From positions 186,001 through 250,000 of the forward strand of contig NZ_RJVG01000002.1 of NCBI RefSeq assembly GCF_003752155.1: a stretch of 64,000 bases of DNA, in the 5' to 3' direction. Of this stretch, positions 16,515-25,944 are shown in pieces. Positions within the stretch are counted from its first letter, which is position 1. Every line of letters begins with the position of its first letter. This stretch comes from Mobilisporobacter senegalensis (lineage in GTDB: Bacteria > Bacillota > Clostridia > Lachnospirales > Lachnospiraceae). A program made the translations under genes and the position numbers. The notes under the pieces are model-generated. The model saw nothing but the letters and a program-made list of their open reading frames with translations, was not told the DNA's origin and searched no databases.

Positions 16515-17906
16515 ATGGAAAATCGTAGAGTTTTTAAGAATTTGCACAATAATTTACTAGAGTTAGAGGAACATATGTATCCTCTTGCAGATGTGGAAAA
16601 ACCAAATGTATTCCGGAATCTGTTCCCATATGATGAAGTGCCAAAAATTGCATTTAATGATAGAATTGTACCTCATAATTTTCCAGATGAAATTTGGATT
16701 ACAGATACAACTTTTCGTGATGGACAACAATCCAGAGAGCCATACACCACAGAACAGATTGTAACAATATATGATTATTTACATAAATTAGGCGGACCTA
16801 AAGGACTTATAAGGCAAAGTGAATTTTTCTTATATAGTAAAAAGGACAGGGATGCCGTATATAAATGTATGGAAAGAGGATATGAATTTCCGGAAGTCAC
16901 CTCCTGGATCCGTGCAAGTAAAAAAGATTTCGAATTAGTAAAAGAAATAGGTATGAAAGAAACGGGAATTCTGGTAAGCTGCTCTGACTATCATATTTTC
17001 TACAAGATGAAAATGACAAGAAGAGAGGCAATGAACCATTATCTGAGTGTTGTCCGTGAATGTCTGGAAACAGGTGTTGCACCAAGATGCCATCTTGAAG
17101 ATATTACCCGCTCAGATATTTATGGATTTGTAATTCCATTTTGTTTAGAATTAATGAAATTAGGGGATGAATATGGCATGCCTGTTAAGATCAGGGCATG
17201 TGATACTATGGGATACGGGGTCAACTTCGCCGGAGCAGTAATACCACGTTCTGTACAGGGAATCATATATGGACTTATTACTCATGCCGGTGTACCATCG
17301 GAAATGTTAGAATGGCATGGACATAATGATTTCTATAAAGCCGTATCTAATTCCACCACTGCATGGCTCTATGGTGCCTCTGCAGTAAACTGTTCTTTAT
17401 TCGGTATCGGAGAAAGAACAGGAAACACTCCTCTGGAAGCTATGGTCTTTGAATATGCACAATTAAAAGGTACATTAGATGGAATGGATACTACTGTAAT
17501 AACTGAATTAGCAGATTATTTTAAAGACGAAATAGGATATAAACTTCCGTCGAGAACTCCATTTGTTGGAAAGAACTTTAATGTTACCCGTGCAGGAATA
17601 CATGCTGACGGACTACTTAAAAATGAAGAGATCTATAATATCTTTGATACGGAAAAATTCTTAAACCGTCCGGTATTAGTAGCAGTATCAAATACTTCAG
17701 GACTTGCAGGAATTGCACACTGGATCAATACTTATTTCAAATTAAAAGATGAAAAAGCGGTGGATAAGAATAGTCCAGTGGTATACAGAGTAAAAGAATG
17801 GGTTGATAAAGAATATGAAGGCGGACGTGTGACGGTAATTACAGATAAAGAATTAATTGAAATAATTCAAAGAGCGTGCGATGAACTTGAAATTTCTTTA
17901 TGGTAA
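16515..17906 (+). CDS. Re-type citrate synthase (2-isopropylmalate synthase-like)
   Basis: A DRE-TIM metallolyase of 463 residues. The signature ITDTTFRDGQQSR (about 62-74) carries the Asp-Arg-Glu-type active site, and EWHGHNDFYKA (HxH near 268-270) supplies metal ligands. GIGERTGNTPLEAM is the conserved glycine-rich segment. The sequence and long N-terminal extension match the Re-citrate synthase group known from Clostridium kluyveri, which condenses oxaloacetate and acetyl-CoA with opposite stereochemistry to ordinary citrate synthase. Homocitrate or isopropylmalate synthase are the alternatives. The following isocitrate dehydrogenase gene favours citrate. AAGGAG precedes ATG 16515. Confidence 0.87.
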   Translation: MENRRVFKNLHNNLLELEEHMYPLADVEKPNVFRNLFPYDEVPKIAFNDRIVPHNFPDEIWITDTTFRDGQQSREPYTTEQIVTIYDYLHKLGGPKGLIRQSEFFLYSKKDRDAVYKCMERGYEFPEVTSWIRASKKDFELVKEIGMKETGILVSCSDYHIFYKMKMTRREAMNHYLSVVRECLETGVAPRCHLEDITRSDIYGFVIPFCLELMKLGDEYGMPVKIRACDTMGYGVNFAGAVIPRSVQGIIYGLITHAGVPSEMLEWHGHNDFYKAVSNSTTAWLYGASAVNCSLFGIGERTGNTPLEAMVFEYAQLKGTLDGMDTTVITELADYFKDEIGYKLPSRTPFVGKNFNVTRAGIHADGLLKNEEIYNIFDTEKFLNRPVLVAVSNTSGLAGIAHWINTYFKLKDEKAVDKNSPVVYRVKEWVDKEYEGGRVTVITDKELIEIIQRACDELEISLW

Positions 17907-18002
17907 AAGATTTTAATAGCTTATCCTATGGAAATAGATGTATGTTTATGATAAACTATCTTATGAATAGAAAAATCAATCATTACAGTAAGGAGAATAA
18001 GA

Positions 18003-19169
18003 ATGAACAAGCAGAATATTGAAGCAGCAAAAGAGAAATTCGGCAAATTATTAGAAGAGCAGCTTGCCAGGGTTGAAGCTATGAAAGCACAAGGTGATTT
18101 TATTGATTATACAAAATTAGATAAAATTATCATCGGTGTATGTGGTGGAGATGGAATCGGTCCGGCTATCACAGGTCAGGCCCAGAGAGTTCTTGAATAT
18201 TTATTGAAAAAGGAAGTAGATTCAGGAAAAGTTGAATTTAGAGTAATTGATGGATTGACAATTGAAAGAAGAGCAGCAGAAATGGCTGCAATTCCTCCTG
18301 CAGTTCTTAATGAGCTTAAAGAATGCCATGTTATTCTTAAAGGGCCTACTACAACTCCAAGAAAAGGTGATGAATGGCCTAATGTAGAGAGTGCTAATGT
18401 AGCAATGAGAAAAGAGCTTGATTTATTTGCCAATGTCAGACCTGTCCGAATTCCGGAACAAGGAATTGACTGGACCTTCTTTAGAGAGAATACAGAAGGT
18501 GCATATGCAGTCGGCAGTAAAGGTGTTCATGTGGATGAAAATCTTGGAGTTGACTTTACTGTTGTTACGACCCAGGGTTGTGAAAGAATTATCCGTGCAG
18601 CATTTGAGTTTGCCAAATCAAATGGTAAAAAGAGGGTTACTGCTGTAACGAAAGCCAATATTATTAAAACAACAGATGGTAAATTCCTGGATACCTTTAA
18701 AGAAATTGGGAAAGAATATCCGGATATTATTGCCGATGATTGGTATATTGACATTATGACAGCTAAATTAGTGGATGAGAAGAGAAGAAGAGACTTTGAA
18801 GTTCTGGTTCTTCCAAACTTATATGGTGATATTCTTACAGATGAAGCCGCTGAATTCCAGGGTGGTGTTGGGACTGCAGGTAGTGCGAATCTGGGTAAGA
18901 GATATTCTATGTTTGAAGCAATTCATGGTTCAGCACCACGTATGGTGACGGAAGGCAGAGACATTTATGCAGATCCTTGCAGTGTAATTCGTGCCGGTGC
19001 GATGTTACTTGCACATATTGGACACAATGAGGAAGCTGACAAATTATATAAAGCACTCGATATTTGTACTATAACGGAGAAGAAATTAGTTATTACAGGC
19101 AGGGATACAGGTGCAACAAGTGCTGCATTTGCTGACTATATTATGGAAACTATCGAGAATATGAACTAG
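18003..19169 (+). CDS. icd: Isocitrate/isopropylmalate dehydrogenase family, probable NAD isocitrate dehydrogenase
   Basis: Oxidatively decarboxylates isocitrate to 2-oxoglutarate in the proposed role. The beta-decarboxylating dehydrogenase motifs are visible: GGDGIGPAITGQAQ, KGPTTTPRKGDEWPNVESANVAMRKEL (quoted in part as KGPTTTP and NVAMRKEL), the FFRENTEGAYAVG segment and the metal-site loop LPNLYGDILTDEAAEFQGG. EAIHGSAP near the C-terminus is the cofactor region of the NAD-using members. At 388 residues it is slightly long. It follows the citrate synthase by 96 bases, and a GntR gene follows 11 bases later. No aconitase is present in the window. Confidence 0.88.
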   Translation: MNKQNIEAAKEKFGKLLEEQLARVEAMKAQGDFIDYTKLDKIIIGVCGGDGIGPAITGQAQRVLEYLLKKEVDSGKVEFRVIDGLTIERRAAEMAAIPPAVLNELKECHVILKGPTTTPRKGDEWPNVESANVAMRKELDLFANVRPVRIPEQGIDWTFFRENTEGAYAVGSKGVHVDENLGVDFTVVTTQGCERIIRAAFEFAKSNGKKRVTAVTKANIIKTTDGKFLDTFKEIGKEYPDIIADDWYIDIMTAKLVDEKRRRDFEVLVLPNLYGDILTDEAAEFQGGVGTAGSANLGKRYSMFEAIHGSAPRMVTEGRDIYADPCSVIRAGAMLLAHIGHNEEADKLYKALDICTITEKKLVITGRDTGATSAAFADYIMETIENMN

Positions 19170-19180
19170 GAGGATTATCC

Positions 19181-19894
19181 TTGGAAAGTTTCGATGTAGG
19201 AAAAGAAGTCACAGATAAATATTCCCTTAGGGGGCGTGTGTTTAATAAGATTCGTGAGGATATTCTATCAGGTAAATATCATCAGAACGAAGAGTTAAAA
19301 GAGACTTCAATAGGTAATGAATTAGGAGTCAGCCGCACCCCTGTGAGAGAAGCATTAAGACAACTTGAATTAGAAGGCCTGGTTAATATCATCCCCAACA
19401 AAGGTGCATATGTTACCGGGATATCAACGAAGGATATCCAGGACATTTATATGATCCGTTCCTATTTAGAGGGATTATGTGCAAGATGGGCTTGTGAACA
19501 TATTACTAAGCACCAGTTAGAAGAGTTGGAGGAAATCATATATTTATCTGAGTTCCACGTAAAAAAGGAGCACCGTGATCAACTCTTAGAATTAGATAAT
19601 CGATTTCATGAAATCTTGTATGAAGCGTCTAACAGCAAAATATTAGATCATGTATTATCGGACTTTCATCATTATGTGCAAAGAGTTCGAAAGGTTACGC
19701 TTTCTTCAATGGAGAGAGCGATAAACTCTAATGCAGAGCATATGGCAATTGTAGAAGCATTAAAGCAGAAAGATCAGGACAGAGCTGAATTTTTAGCACA
19801 TGAACATATGATGAATACCATAAAGAATATAAGCGAAAAAGGTTTAGAGAACATCATTAGTATATTACCGGACAATAAAGATAATATTTCATAG
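19181..19894 (+). CDS. GntR family regulator, FCD (FadR-type) subfamily
   Basis: The N-terminal winged helix includes LGVSRTPVREALRQLELEGLV, the GntR hallmark. The C-terminal helical FCD domain carries a probable metal and ligand site: DNRFHEILYEAS gives the Asp and first His, and later histidines lie in NAEHMAIVEAL and AHEHMMNT. FCD domains commonly bind small carboxylates. Being last in an operon for citrate and isocitrate conversion, the ligand may be one of these (inference). The start is TTG 19181, fixed by AGGAGG at 19168-19173 seven bases ahead. Probable autoregulator through the palindrome at 16432. Confidence 0.92.
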   Translation: MESFDVGKEVTDKYSLRGRVFNKIREDILSGKYHQNEELKETSIGNELGVSRTPVREALRQLELEGLVNIIPNKGAYVTGISTKDIQDIYMIRSYLEGLCARWACEHITKHQLEELEEIIYLSEFHVKKEHRDQLLELDNRFHEILYEASNSKILDHVLSDFHHYVQRVRKVTLSSMERAINSNAEHMAIVEALKQKDQDRAEFLAHEHMMNTIKNISEKGLENIISILPDNKDNIS

Positions 19895-19911
19895 TGTATC
19901 ATTGAAAGTAA

Positions 19912-19967
19912 GGGCGTATTACAAAATCAACTTTTTAGAGTTAGGACGTAATGCGCTCTTTTTTTAT
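19912..19967 (+). terminator. Intrinsic terminator of the citrate synthase operon
   Basis: GGGCGTATTAC (19912-19922) pairs with GTAATGCGCTC (19948-19958) with G-U allowance, with an inner AACT/AGTT stem, followed by a run of nine T after a C. Confidence 0.8.
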
Positions 19968-20020
19968 TTCTTTTCATATATTAAAATAAATCTTAAATTA
20001 TATCTGGGAGTTATTTAAGA

Positions 20021-21718
20021 ATGAATGAAGAAGAAAGAAGAAAAATAATCAGTGGTGATTATGCAGATGGCATTGTGGAATATGCTATCAGCTCAGAAGA
20101 ATTTGCAAGATATGCAGGGGAAACCATTAATTATATCAACGATAAATATGCGGTGATCTATGCTCCTCGTATACGGGTACCTGACAGACTAATTGGTTCC
20201 GTTGCTTATTCAGTCATACCAAAGCTGTATTCTTTGTTAGATACCTCCAGTCTTGAACAAATGGGCGTAATAAAACTCCAGAGAATACCTTATTTATCTC
20301 TCCAGGGGAATGGAGTATTATTAGGATTCATTGATACGGGAATAGATTATACAAATCCTTTGTTCCAGTATGGGGACAAAACTACCAGAATTGTCTCTTT
20401 ATGGGACCAGACAATAGAAAATATGCAGGCTTCCCCCGATATCTTCTATTATGGTACGGAATATTCCAGGGAGCAGATCAATCTTGCCCTTAGAAATGAA
20501 AATCCATTTGATATCGTTCCAAGTACGGATGATTTAGGACATGGAACAACTTTAGCAGGGCTTGCAGGCGGAATGCCAAATGAATCGAGAGAATTTTCAG
20601 GAGTGGCCCCATTATCGGAATATGTTATTGTAAAATTAAAAAGGGCTAAAGCAGATTTGAAAAATTATTTTGGTGTACCTGATGATGCAATTTGCTATGC
20701 GGAAAGCGATATTATGTTTGGACTTGCATATTTAGTAAATACAGCCAGAAAAATGAACCGCCCCATTGCCATATGTATTGGATTAGGAAGTAATCAGGGC
20801 AGCCATGAGGGATTGGGTCCCTTAAATGATCTCATATCGACGTATTCGAATCAGGCGGGTATTGCCATTGTCATTGCTGCTGGTAATGAAGGCAATGCCA
20901 GGCATCATTTTTATGGAGAAATTAATAATGCAATCGGCTATACACTGGTAGAATTGAAGGTTGGGGCAGATCAAGGGGATTTTTCCATGGAATTGTGGGG
21001 GAATATTCCCGGCACCTATTCTATTGACATCATATCGCCCTCAGGAGAATATATCTCCCGTATCCCTGCCAAGATAGGTGAATTTAGAAATATAAGTTTT
21101 ATTTTTGAATTAACCACTATATATGTTGATTATGTTATTGTGGAAGCTCAGACTGGTGATGAACTGATTCTGATTCGTTTTAGAAATCCGGCTCCAGGGA
21201 TATGGAAATTCCGGGTCTATGGATCAAAGATCACTTCTGGATTCCATATATGGCTGCCTGTGCGGGGATTTATTTCAGAAGAAACCGTATTTCTGTTTCC
21301 AAATCAATATACCACAATAACGGAACCGGGAAATAACGTGTATGCCATTACAGCCACAGCATATAATCCTAAAGATCAAAGTCTTTATATTAATGCAAGC
21401 AGAGGCTACACCCGGTACGACATAATTAGTCCTGATCTGGCGGCACCCGGTGTGGATATCTATTCTCCTTTACCGGATGGGAAATATGGATCAGCCTCAG
21501 GTACCAGTACTGCTGCCGCATTGATCACAGGTGTTACCGCTATGGTGCTGGAATGGGGAATTGTAAACGGAAATGACCGATCCATGGATACTTATCAGAT
21601 TAAAAAGTATTTAATCCGTGGAGTGTCCAGAAATCCATCTTTAAAATATCCCAATCGGGAGTGGGGATATGGAATGGTCAATATTTATGGTACTTTTGAA
21701 AGTTTAAGTGGAGAATAA
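20021..21718 (+). CDS. S8 family subtilisin-like serine protease, Csp-like
   Basis: A 565-residue protease. The catalytic residues are Asp105 (GFIDTGIDY), His174 (LGHGTTLAG) and Ser496 (SGTSTAAALITG), all present. About 80 residues before the catalytic domain resemble an inhibitory prodomain. The long insertion between His and Ser (about 310-440) is beta-rich, as in the jelly-roll domain of clostridial CspB-type germination proteases. No signal peptide is visible, which also fits that group. The function may be spore-related, but this is inference. GGGAG at 20006-20010 supports ATG 20021. The gene is monocistronic, with its own terminator. Confidence 0.9.
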   Translation: MNEEERRKIISGDYADGIVEYAISSEEFARYAGETINYINDKYAVIYAPRIRVPDRLIGSVAYSVIPKLYSLLDTSSLEQMGVIKLQRIPYLSLQGNGVLLGFIDTGIDYTNPLFQYGDKTTRIVSLWDQTIENMQASPDIFYYGTEYSREQINLALRNENPFDIVPSTDDLGHGTTLAGLAGGMPNESREFSGVAPLSEYVIVKLKRAKADLKNYFGVPDDAICYAESDIMFGLAYLVNTARKMNRPIAICIGLGSNQGSHEGLGPLNDLISTYSNQAGIAIVIAAGNEGNARHHFYGEINNAIGYTLVELKVGADQGDFSMELWGNIPGTYSIDIISPSGEYISRIPAKIGEFRNISFIFELTTIYVDYVIVEAQTGDELILIRFRNPAPGIWKFRVYGSKITSGFHIWLPVRGFISEETVFLFPNQYTTITEPGNNVYAITATAYNPKDQSLYINASRGYTRYDIISPDLAAPGVDIYSPLPDGKYGSASGTSTAAALITGVTAMVLEWGIVNGNDRSMDTYQIKKYLIRGVSRNPSLKYPNREWGYGMVNIYGTFESLSGE

Positions 21719-21740
21719 GAATCAAGACAGTGGAAATTAT

Positions 21741-21782
21741 AGGGGTGTTGCAAAACAGGTCAGGTTTTGCCTCACCTCTTTT
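21741..21782 (+). terminator. Intrinsic terminator after S8 protease gene
   Basis: GGGTG..GCAAAAC (21743-21755) pairs with GTTTTGC..CACC (21764-21776) around a small interior mismatch, followed by TCTTTT. Confidence 0.7.
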
Positions 21783-21922
21783 AAAAAGGTTTTGTATGGA
21801 ATATACAAATAACTTTGCTATTAGTTCATTTTTTAAGACAATTGTACTAAAAATTAGGTTTCTTCAAAATTATATTTGGATTAAGATAATGGTACAAACA
21901 AAAACGAAGGGGGATTCAAAAA

Positions 21923-23011
21923 ATGAAAAAAATTATATCAATTTGTTTGGTACTATGTATGTTACTTAGCTTGGCTGCCTGCGGTAAATCCGAAACCAAA
22001 AAAGAGGCAGCGAAGAGTGAAACAACAGAGGCAAAAGGTGAAACGGATACCTCGAAAGAGGAGACAAAAGCTGATGCGGCAGCATCCGGTTCTTTAGTAA
22101 TTTATTGCCCTCATCCTTTAGAATTTATTAATCCGCTGGTAAGTGAATTTGAATCACAGTCAGGTATTAAAGTAGAAGTAATTGCAGCGGGTACTGGCGA
22201 ACTTTTAAAAAGAGTGGAGTCAGAACAAGAGAATCCATTAGGCGATATCTTCTGGGGCGGTTCCTTATCAACGATGAAACCTCAAATGAATCTTTTTGAA
22301 TCATATCAATCCGTGAATGAAGAATATATTCAGGATGGCATGAAGAATGTAGAAGGACCACTTACCAGATTTACTGACATTCCAAGTGTATTGATGATAA
22401 ACACAGATTTAATTGGAGACATTGAAGTGAATGGTTATGAAGATTTATTAAATCCTGCATTGAAAGGGAAAATTGCACATGCAGATCCTTCCAAATCATC
22501 ATCTTCTTATGAACATCTTATTAATATGCTTTATGCAATGGGAAAAGGCGACCCGGATGGGGGATGGGATTATGTTGGAAAGTTATGTGAGAATCTTGAC
22601 GGTAAATTATTAAGTGGCTCTTCTGCAGTATACAAAGGTGTTGCGGATGGTGAATATGTAGTTGGACTTACTTTTGAAGAAGGTGGAGCAAAGTATGTTG
22701 CCGATGGAGCACCGGTTAAATTAGTCTATATGGAAGAAGGGGTTATCTCTAAACCGGATGGTGTTTACATTATTAAGAACGCCAAAAATATGGATAATGC
22801 TAAAAAATTCATTGATTTCATTACAGGGAAAGATGCACAGACTATTATTGTGGAACAGTTAAATCGTCGTTCCGTTAGGACCGATGTACCTGCGCCGGGT
22901 TATTTATTACAAAAGGATGAAATGAATATTATTTATGATGATGAAGAATTAGTAGTTGAAAAGAAAGAAGAATGGTTAGAAAAATTCAACGATATCTTTA
23001 CAAGCTACTAA
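21923..23011 (+). CDS. ABC importer substrate-binding lipoprotein, Fbp/Afu-like
   Basis: Extracellular binding protein of 362 residues. The signal peptide ends in the lipobox LAAC (Cys about 20), followed by a charged, low-complexity linker (about 22-55). The mature domain begins SLVIYCPHPLEFINPLV, typical of family 1/Fbp-like proteins, with VIAAGTGELLKRV and GDIFWGGS following. Relatives bind iron(III), sugar phosphates or aminoethylphosphonate. The tyrosine pair expected for a ferric-iron protein was not evident, so iron is not assured. GAAGGGGG precedes the ATG. A hairpin follows it, before the ATPase gene. Confidence 0.88.
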   Translation: MKKIISICLVLCMLLSLAACGKSETKKEAAKSETTEAKGETDTSKEETKADAAASGSLVIYCPHPLEFINPLVSEFESQSGIKVEVIAAGTGELLKRVESEQENPLGDIFWGGSLSTMKPQMNLFESYQSVNEEYIQDGMKNVEGPLTRFTDIPSVLMINTDLIGDIEVNGYEDLLNPALKGKIAHADPSKSSSSYEHLINMLYAMGKGDPDGGWDYVGKLCENLDGKLLSGSSAVYKGVADGEYVVGLTFEEGGAKYVADGAPVKLVYMEEGVISKPDGVYIIKNAKNMDNAKKFIDFITGKDAQTIIVEQLNRRSVRTDVPAPGYLLQKDEMNIIYDDEELVVEKKEEWLEKFNDIFTSY

Positions 23012-23065
23012 TATAAATATCACTAATAATATTAAGGCTGACATAGACAAACAGATTAAGGATAA

Positions 23066-23096
23066 AGCTCACAACTCTGTTGTGGGCTTCTTCTTT
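23066..23096 (+). terminator. Intra-operon terminator or processing hairpin
   Basis: AGCTCACAAC (23066-23075) pairs with GTTGTGGGCT (23079-23088) with one G-U and is followed by TCTTCTTTC. It lies between the binding-protein and ATPase genes and probably gives partial termination, so that more binding protein is made. Confidence 0.7.
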
Positions 23097-23126
23097 CAAC
23101 GAATCCCTGAATAAAGGAGAAATATT

Positions 23127-24236
23127 ATGAGTAATTCAATTAATATTGAGAATGTTGTGAAGAGATATGGGGCTGTGACCATCATCCCAGATCTTTCAGT
23201 TCAAATTAAAAATGGAGAATTCTTTACACTATTAGGACCATCTGGCTGTGGTAAAACAACTTTACTGCGTATGATTGCAGGATTCAATAGTATTGAAGGC
23301 GGACAGATAAAATTTGATGAAAAAGTGATTAATGACATTTCTGCACATAAAAGGAATATAGGTATGGTATTTCAAAATTATGCAATTTTTCCGCATTTAA
23401 CGGTAAGGCAGAATGTTGAATACGGGCTAAAATTAAGAAAAATGAATAAGGTCCAAATGAAAGAAAAAGTGGACCATATGTTGGAAGTAGTAAAAATCAG
23501 GGATTATCAGGACCGGCTTCCAGAGAGGTTATCCGGTGGACAGCAGCAAAGAGTGGCTCTTGCCAGAGCAATCGTAATTCACCCAAGTGTACTTTTGATG
23601 GATGAGCCACTTTCCAATCTGGATGCCAAATTAAGGATTGAGATGAGAAGCGCTATTCGGGATATTCAGAAACAGGTAGGAATCACTACGGTATATGTAA
23701 CACATGATCAGGAAGAAGCCCTTGCAATTTCAGATCGAATTGCGGTTATGAACGAAGGTATCATTCAGCAAATAGGAACACCAGAATCAATTTATACCCG
23801 CCCCAATAATGTTTTTGTTTCGACTTTCATCGGTCACTCTAATCTATTCCTGGCCATTGTACATAAAGATAATCAGGGAAAATTTATAGAGTTTAAAGAT
23901 GGCTATAAACTTTATATGGATCATTTAAAAGATGAATGTGTGGAAGGAATGGAAGTCCTTGTTTCAGTACGTCCTGAAGAATTCTTAGCAGGTAATGAGG
24001 GATTAAAGGTAAAGATAAAGAACCGGACTTTTCTTGGAAAACATACAAACTACGAACTTGAACTTAATACTTCTATGATAATGGAAGGTCAGGCATCCAT
24101 TGAATATTCACAAGATCTAGGCCAATCAAACAGAATCTATGAAGTGGGTGAAACAATAATATTAAAACCAAATGTTCTTAAGATTAACGTTTTTACTCAG
24201 GATGGCAAGAAAAGCTTAATAAAGGATGTGATATAA
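23127..24236 (+). CDS. ABC importer ATPase subunit (Fbp/Pot type)
   Basis: A 369-residue ATPase with Walker A GPSGCGKTTLLR (about 38-46 for the core), signature LSGGQQQRVALARA and Walker B VLLMDEPLSNLD, then the switch histidine in VYVTHDQEEAL. After about residue 235 comes a TOBE-type regulatory domain, as in the FbpC, PotA and CysA groups. It energises the fused permease encoded two bases downstream. GGAG precedes ATG 23127. The substrate depends on the binding protein and is unresolved (iron, sugar phosphate or phosphonate). Confidence 0.94.
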   Translation: MSNSINIENVVKRYGAVTIIPDLSVQIKNGEFFTLLGPSGCGKTTLLRMIAGFNSIEGGQIKFDEKVINDISAHKRNIGMVFQNYAIFPHLTVRQNVEYGLKLRKMNKVQMKEKVDHMLEVVKIRDYQDRLPERLSGGQQQRVALARAIVIHPSVLLMDEPLSNLDAKLRIEMRSAIRDIQKQVGITTVYVTHDQEEALAISDRIAVMNEGIIQQIGTPESIYTRPNNVFVSTFIGHSNLFLAIVHKDNQGKFIEFKDGYKLYMDHLKDECVEGMEVLVSVRPEEFLAGNEGLKVKIKNRTFLGKHTNYELELNTSMIMEGQASIEYSQDLGQSNRIYEVGETIILKPNVLKINVFTQDGKKSLIKDVI

Positions 24237-24237
24237 A

Positions 24238-25896
24238 ATGAATAAAAAGAGACACTTTAAACTGGATTTTTGGTCGATCATTACTTTGATCATTGTAATT
24301 GTTTTTGCGATTTTTTTAGTGTATCCTTTATTCTCCTTATTTTTAAGTGGATTTAAAGATCCGGGTACGCAAAATTTTACTTTGAATAATTTCCTTAAAT
24401 TCTTTCAGAAAAAATATTATTATCGCACTCTGGGCCACAGCTTTCTTGTAACAACCTGTACCACATTATTGGCAGTGGCTATTGGAGCCCCCCTGGCATA
24501 TCTGACGACAGTTTATAAAGTAAAGTGCAAAGGTCTTATAGATATTTTGATCATTATATCCATGCTATCCCCACCTTTCATCGGGGCATATTCGTGGATA
24601 ATCCTTGGAGGGCGAAGCGGTGTTATTACTAAGTTCTTTGCCAGTGTGTTCGGTATTGAAACTCCGTCCATCTATGGTTTTGGGGGTATCTTACTTGTGT
24701 TAACATTAAAACTGTATCCATATATCTATTTATATACGACAGGTGCTTTAAAGAAAGTAGACTCCTCTTTAAGCGAAGCTGCAGAGAGTCTTGGATGCAA
24801 TCCTATAAGAAAAGTAACAACAGTAATATTACCATTGATCACACCGACTATATTGGCTGGATCATTATTAGTATTTATGAATGCGTTGGCTGATTTTGGT
24901 ACCCCTATGTTAATTGGGGAAGGATATACTGTAATGCCGGTTCTAATCTACAATGAGTTTATTAGTGAAATGGGAGGTCAAGCCAATTTTGCAGCAGCCC
25001 TTGCTGTTATACTGGTTATTATCACAGGATTTATGTTCTTAGGCCAGAAATATGTTGTTAATAAAAAATCATTTACAATGAGTTCACTCAGGCCAATCCA
25101 GGCAAAACAATTACATGGAGGAAAGAATCTGCTATTACACATACCAATCTATTTCATTGTATTCTTATCCATTATACCTCAGGCAATCGTATTCTACACT
25201 TCTTTTAAAGCAACGAATGGTGCAATGTTTACGGACGGTTTTTCTCTCGAAAGTTATAAATCGATTTTTCATAATTTAGGAAAACCTATTTTGAATACAT
25301 ATAAGTTTGGTTTCACTGCAATTATTATAATTGTACTTTTAGCAATGTTCATTGCCTATATTACTACGAGAAAAAAAAGCCCCCTTACAGGTATGATTGA
25401 TTCAATGACTATGTTTCCATATATCATTCCAGGCTCAGTATTAGGTATTACGCTGCTGCTGGCATTTAATAAAAAGCCGTTGTTATTAAGCGGTACTGCT
25501 GTTATCATAATAGTAGCTTTTGTAGTAAGACGTCTGCCTTATACATTAAGATCCAGTGCAGCCATATTGTATCAAATAAGTCCAAGTATGGAAGAAGCAG
25601 CGATCAGCCTTGGTGATTCTCCCTTAAAAACATTTTTTAAGGTAACAGCAATTATGATGCTGCCGGGAGTTTTATCTGGTGCAATTCTAAGCTGGATTAC
25701 CATAATTAATGAATTGAGTGCATCCGTTATCCTTTATACAGGTGATACAAGGACAATGTCAGTTTCCATATATACAGAAGTTATCAGGGCAAGTTATGGT
25801 ACAGCGGCAGCTTTAGCAAGTATACTGACTCTGACTACGATAGCCTCATTACTGATATTCTTTAAGTTATCAGGGAAAAAAGAAATTAGTTTATAG
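24238..25896 (+). CDS. ABC importer permease, fused two-domain (ThiP/FbpB type)
   Basis: A 552-residue membrane protein with two consecutive permease domains, each with about six helices. The ATPase-contact loops are visible twice: EAAESLGCNPIRKVTTVILP and EAAISLGDSPLKTFFKV, both followed by hydrophobic segments. Tandem duplication in one chain is typical of FbpB, ThiP and AfuB. The start overlaps the purine-rich end of the ATPase gene, so translation is probably coupled. It is followed 48 bases later by the histidine kinase gene, which suggests that the transporter and sensor respond to the same compound. Confidence 0.93.
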   Translation: MNKKRHFKLDFWSIITLIIVIVFAIFLVYPLFSLFLSGFKDPGTQNFTLNNFLKFFQKKYYYRTLGHSFLVTTCTTLLAVAIGAPLAYLTTVYKVKCKGLIDILIIISMLSPPFIGAYSWIILGGRSGVITKFFASVFGIETPSIYGFGGILLVLTLKLYPYIYLYTTGALKKVDSSLSEAAESLGCNPIRKVTTVILPLITPTILAGSLLVFMNALADFGTPMLIGEGYTVMPVLIYNEFISEMGGQANFAAALAVILVIITGFMFLGQKYVVNKKSFTMSSLRPIQAKQLHGGKNLLLHIPIYFIVFLSIIPQAIVFYTSFKATNGAMFTDGFSLESYKSIFHNLGKPILNTYKFGFTAIIIIVLLAMFIAYITTRKKSPLTGMIDSMTMFPYIIPGSVLGITLLLAFNKKPLLLSGTAVIIIVAFVVRRLPYTLRSSAAILYQISPSMEEAAISLGDSPLKTFFKVTAIMMLPGVLSGAILSWITIINELSASVILYTGDTRTMSVSIYTEVIRASYGTAAALASILTLTTIASLLIFFKLSGKKEISL

Positions 25897-25944
25897 GAAA
25901 AGACAGATAGAATAATGACACGATGAAAAGGGAGGGATAATTAT

